64,000 bases of DNA from Sulfurospirillum deleyianum DSM 6946 (GTDB taxonomy: Bacteria > Campylobacterota > Campylobacteria > Campylobacterales > Sulfurospirillaceae). Positions within the stretch are counted from its first letter, which is position 1. Every line of letters begins with the position of its first letter. This document shows positions 62,031 to 64,000 of the stretch, one piece after another. A model generated the notes under the pieces. It did not search any database. It had not been told where the DNA came from and saw only the letters and a program-made list of their open reading frames with translations. The DNA is taken from assembly GCF_000024885.1 (NCBI RefSeq), contig NC_013512.1:62001-126000 (forward strand), in the 5' to 3' direction. Made by a program: the position numbers and the translations under genes.

Positions 62031-63248
62031 ATGAAACAAACCCTCAAAGTCGCTACGTTACTAAGTCTTAGTACGGCAACCCTTTTAGCTTCAGGCTATA
62101 GAATTCCTGAGCAATCTTTAAATTCTGTCGCAATGAGTGCGGCATACGTCGCCAGTGCCAATGGGGCTGATGCGAGTTATTATAACCCTGCCAATATGGC
62201 ATTTATGGCAGAGGGTGGTTATATTGAAACCTCTTTAACGTATATTAATCTCCCTAAAGTGGATTATACCGCTTCTGGTGGAACTCCTGTTGGAAACAGT
62301 AGTGGTGATTCCAAAGAGGAGAACTTTTTACTCCCCAATTTACACTATGTCTCACCAATGGTGGGCAATTGGCGTTATGGTCTTTCTATCGTAGCCCCTG
62401 CTGGTCTTTCAAAGCGTTGGGATGAGAGCTATCAGATGAGAAGTTCTGAGGAGTTCACCTTAAAAGTTGTGGAGATCAATCCTACGGCAAGTTATAAAGT
62501 GAATGACCAGTTAGCTTTGGGCTTTGGTTTGCGTGGAGTTTATACGACAGGAGTGATTAAATATCAAGGTGTTGGTGGAGGTTTTAATTATAACAATAAA
62601 ATGGAAGCAGATTCCATTGATTATGGCTATAACCTTGCTTTTAGTTACAAACCGATTGAAGATTTAACATTTTCTGCGACCTACCGTTCGAAAGTAAATC
62701 TTACGGTGGATGGTGATGCAAAAACAACAATTAATGGGGCTTTACTCAATGGTGATGTAAAAACACATATTCCTTTGCCTGCCTCGTTAGTCCTAGCAAC
62801 AGCTTATACCTTAGATAAGACAACCCTTGAATTTGTATTTGAGCGCACCTATTGGTCAAGCTATAAAGATCTAGACTTTGACTTTGAAAATAGTGCTGTT
62901 GAAGCAACTCCTTTAGGGCAATCAAAGCTAAAAAACTGGAAAGATGCCAATGCTTATCGTATAGGTATTAGTCACCAATACAGTGATGCACTAAAACTCA
63001 TGGCAGGTTTTGCGATTGATAAAACCCCTGTTCCTAGTAGCACGATGGGCTTTGAGCTTCCTGATTCGGATGCGAAGATTTACTCTGCGGGTTTTGAGTA
63101 TGCCTTAAGTAAAGAGATGAAAATGGGCTTAGCGTATCTGTACAGTGACAAAGAAGATAGGAGTGTGACTAACTCAGCAGGGGTTAATGGCAAATTTAGT
63201 GATTCAGCCGCACATCTTGTCACAGCATCTCTCAAATATAAGTTTTAG
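62031..63248 (+). CDS. OmpP1/FadL-family outer-membrane transporter
   Basis: A 405-residue outer-membrane beta-barrel with signal peptide (LLSLSTATLLAS). The plug begins GYRIPEQSLNSVAMSAAYVA and has the family's ASYYNPANMAF motif; the end (LVTASLKYKF) has the terminal Phe expected for outer-membrane insertion. It takes up long-chain fatty acids or other hydrophobic compounds. It lies 2 nt before an acyl-CoA ligase gene. Confidence 0.9.
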   Translation: MKQTLKVATLLSLSTATLLASGYRIPEQSLNSVAMSAAYVASANGADASYYNPANMAFMAEGGYIETSLTYINLPKVDYTASGGTPVGNSSGDSKEENFLLPNLHYVSPMVGNWRYGLSIVAPAGLSKRWDESYQMRSSEEFTLKVVEINPTASYKVNDQLALGFGLRGVYTTGVIKYQGVGGGFNYNNKMEADSIDYGYNLAFSYKPIEDLTFSATYRSKVNLTVDGDAKTTINGALLNGDVKTHIPLPASLVLATAYTLDKTTLEFVFERTYWSSYKDLDFDFENSAVEATPLGQSKLKNWKDANAYRIGISHQYSDALKLMAGFAIDKTPVPSSTMGFELPDSDAKIYSAGFEYALSKEMKMGLAYLYSDKEDRSVTNSAGVNGKFSDSAAHLVTASLKYKF

Positions 63249-63250
63249 AT

Positions 63251-64000
63251 ATGCTCAGTTATCCGTATCAAAATTTTTATGAGGTGCTGTGTTCGAATGC
63301 AAAAAACGCACCTCGAAAAACGGCTATTTTTATGGATGATAGAAAGATAAGTTATGCCAAACTCAAAGATTCGATTGATACGTTTGCACACTTTTTAAAG
63401 CAAAGCAACATTCAAAAAGGTGACAAAGTCGCCATGATTGTAGGGAACTGCGAAGCGTTTGTGGTGGCGTTGTACGCCATCACCAAACTAGGCGCTATTG
63501 CCGTTCCTCTCAATACTTTCTTAAAAGAAGAGGAGTTTGAGTATATCTTAAATGACTGCGGTGCCAAAATGCTTTTAAGCTCCTATGCTTTTGCTAAAGA
63601 AACGAAACCTTTGCTAGAGCGTACTAAAATTGAGCGTATTATTTGGATAGAAGCGCCTTTGGATGAAAATGAGGAACGTTTCGAGACAATTTTAGCGACA
63701 ACGCTTAGGGATGTAGAAGAAGCGTGTGAGGCTAAGCTTGATGATACCGCCTGTATCGTCTATACTTCAGGAACAACAGGTAAACCTAAAGGGGCGATGC
63801 TCAGTTACCGCAATCTCTTCTCAAATGCCATTAGTGGAGCAGACTCTTTTAAAGTTACATGTAACGATAGGTTTATTGTTTTTCTACCGATGTTTCACAG
63901 CTTTACACTCTCCATTATGGTGCTTTTACCGATGTTTACCTGTTCTAGCATTGTCATTGTGCGCTCTGTTTTTCCTTTTGCCAATGTACTCAAACAAACA
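63251..64000 (+). CDS. AMP-forming acyl-CoA ligase, 3'-truncated by window edge
   Basis: The first 250 residues of an ANL-superfamily ligase, probably a long-chain fatty-acid CoA ligase. The N-terminal NFYEVLCSNAKNAPRKTAIF is followed by SYAKLKDSIDTFAHFL, GAIAVPLNTFLKEEE and the ATP-binding loop CIVYTSGTTGKPKGAMLSY, then FLPMFHSF. Pairing with FadL-type porin suggests uptake and activation of fatty acids. A TTACATGTAA copy (63855-63864) is read as VTCN. The reading frame remains open at base 64000. Confidence 0.9.
   Translation, partial: MLSYPYQNFYEVLCSNAKNAPRKTAIFMDDRKISYAKLKDSIDTFAHFLKQSNIQKGDKVAMIVGNCEAFVVALYAITKLGAIAVPLNTFLKEEEFEYILNDCGAKMLLSSYAFAKETKPLLERTKIERIIWIEAPLDENEERFETILATTLRDVEEACEAKLDDTACIVYTSGTTGKPKGAMLSYRNLFSNAISGADSFKVTCNDRFIVFLPMFHSFTLSIMVLLPMFTCSSIVIVRSVFPFANVLKQT

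Overview
The window looks like a chromosomal segment of a Campylobacterota (Epsilonproteobacteria) organism, most like Sulfurospirillum. This rests on moderately AT-rich DNA, epsilon-type gene families (FlhX, the UPF0323 lipoprotein, DUF1104, HAHQWRQPLNAL-type histidine kinases, sCache_2 chemoreceptors), and gene orders shared with Campylobacter such as ccoG / rpsU / UPF0323 / glutathionylspermidine-synthase-like / D-2-hydroxyacid dehydrogenase / yajQ. The species assignment is inference. No rRNA operon, CRISPR array, prophage or intact insertion sequence was seen. The longest stretch without a gene is 50361-50643 (283 bp). Genes are packed tightly, with many stop/start overlaps.

Layout: 1-6191 (+) RNase J (5' end cut off), kdsD, a 23S/16S pseudouridine synthase, rarA, a FliK-like protein and flhX. 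6208-15624 is housekeeping on both strands: elyC-like, purM, coaE, dapF, a secreted glucosaminidase, prfA, rpsT, an RCK potassium channel, DUF6394, glmM, lspA. 15645-21023 holds an LTA-synthase-like membrane sulfatase, tRNA-Val(GAC) and the thrS-infC-rpmI-rplT translation operon. 21077-28298 has ccoG with a degenerate serine-recombinase-like regulator, rpsU, and the HTH / UPF0323 / GspS-like / dehydrogenase / yajQ / dgkA run. 28301-34229 (-) is an MCE lipid-transport operon (mlaE-F-D, lipoprotein) running into DUF1104, a response regulator, a histidine kinase and a monohaem cytochrome c. 34351-39672 (-) holds YitT, a PII protein, a cyclophilin and a periplasmic-binding-protein / histidine-kinase / response-regulator trio. 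39785-45765 has a methyltransferase, a His/Tyr-rich protein, an MFS transporter and two tandem chemoreceptors. 45953-50360 holds pdxY, hemJ, a cytochrome b / Rieske cluster without cytochrome c1, and an aldo/keto reductase. 50644-53317 (+) is a response regulator, an intramembrane-type histidine kinase and a PilZ protein. 53340-60677 has an amino-acid ABC transporter, a cytochrome c, an EamA exporter and the znuABC / Fur-family zinc locus. 60674-64000 has a lipoprotein, nfo, a FadL-type porin and the start of an acyl-CoA ligase.

The most unusual signal is not a gene. The palindrome TTACATGTAA, usually extended to TTTACATGTAAA, occurs 32 times exactly, plus two one-base variants, in 64 kb where well under one copy is expected by chance. 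It lies in intergenic DNA and inside unrelated genes. Inside genes it is nearly always read as Leu-His-Val and sometimes as Thr-Cys; the third frame contains a stop and is found only as the end of dgkA. At two convergent gene ends it is the core of longer perfect palindromes. It behaves like a highly iterated palindrome, comparable in concept to cyanobacterial HIP1 or to nucleoid-protein sites, and no gene in the window explains it.

Other points of interest are a serine-recombinase-like protein without its catalytic residues next to ccoG, a Rieske/cytochrome b pair with b6-like haem spacing and a small membrane partner instead of c1, an ABC permease with an extra extracytoplasmic module, two candidate Zur operators, tandem chemoreceptors with homogenised signalling halves, and structured leaders in the ribosomal protein operon.
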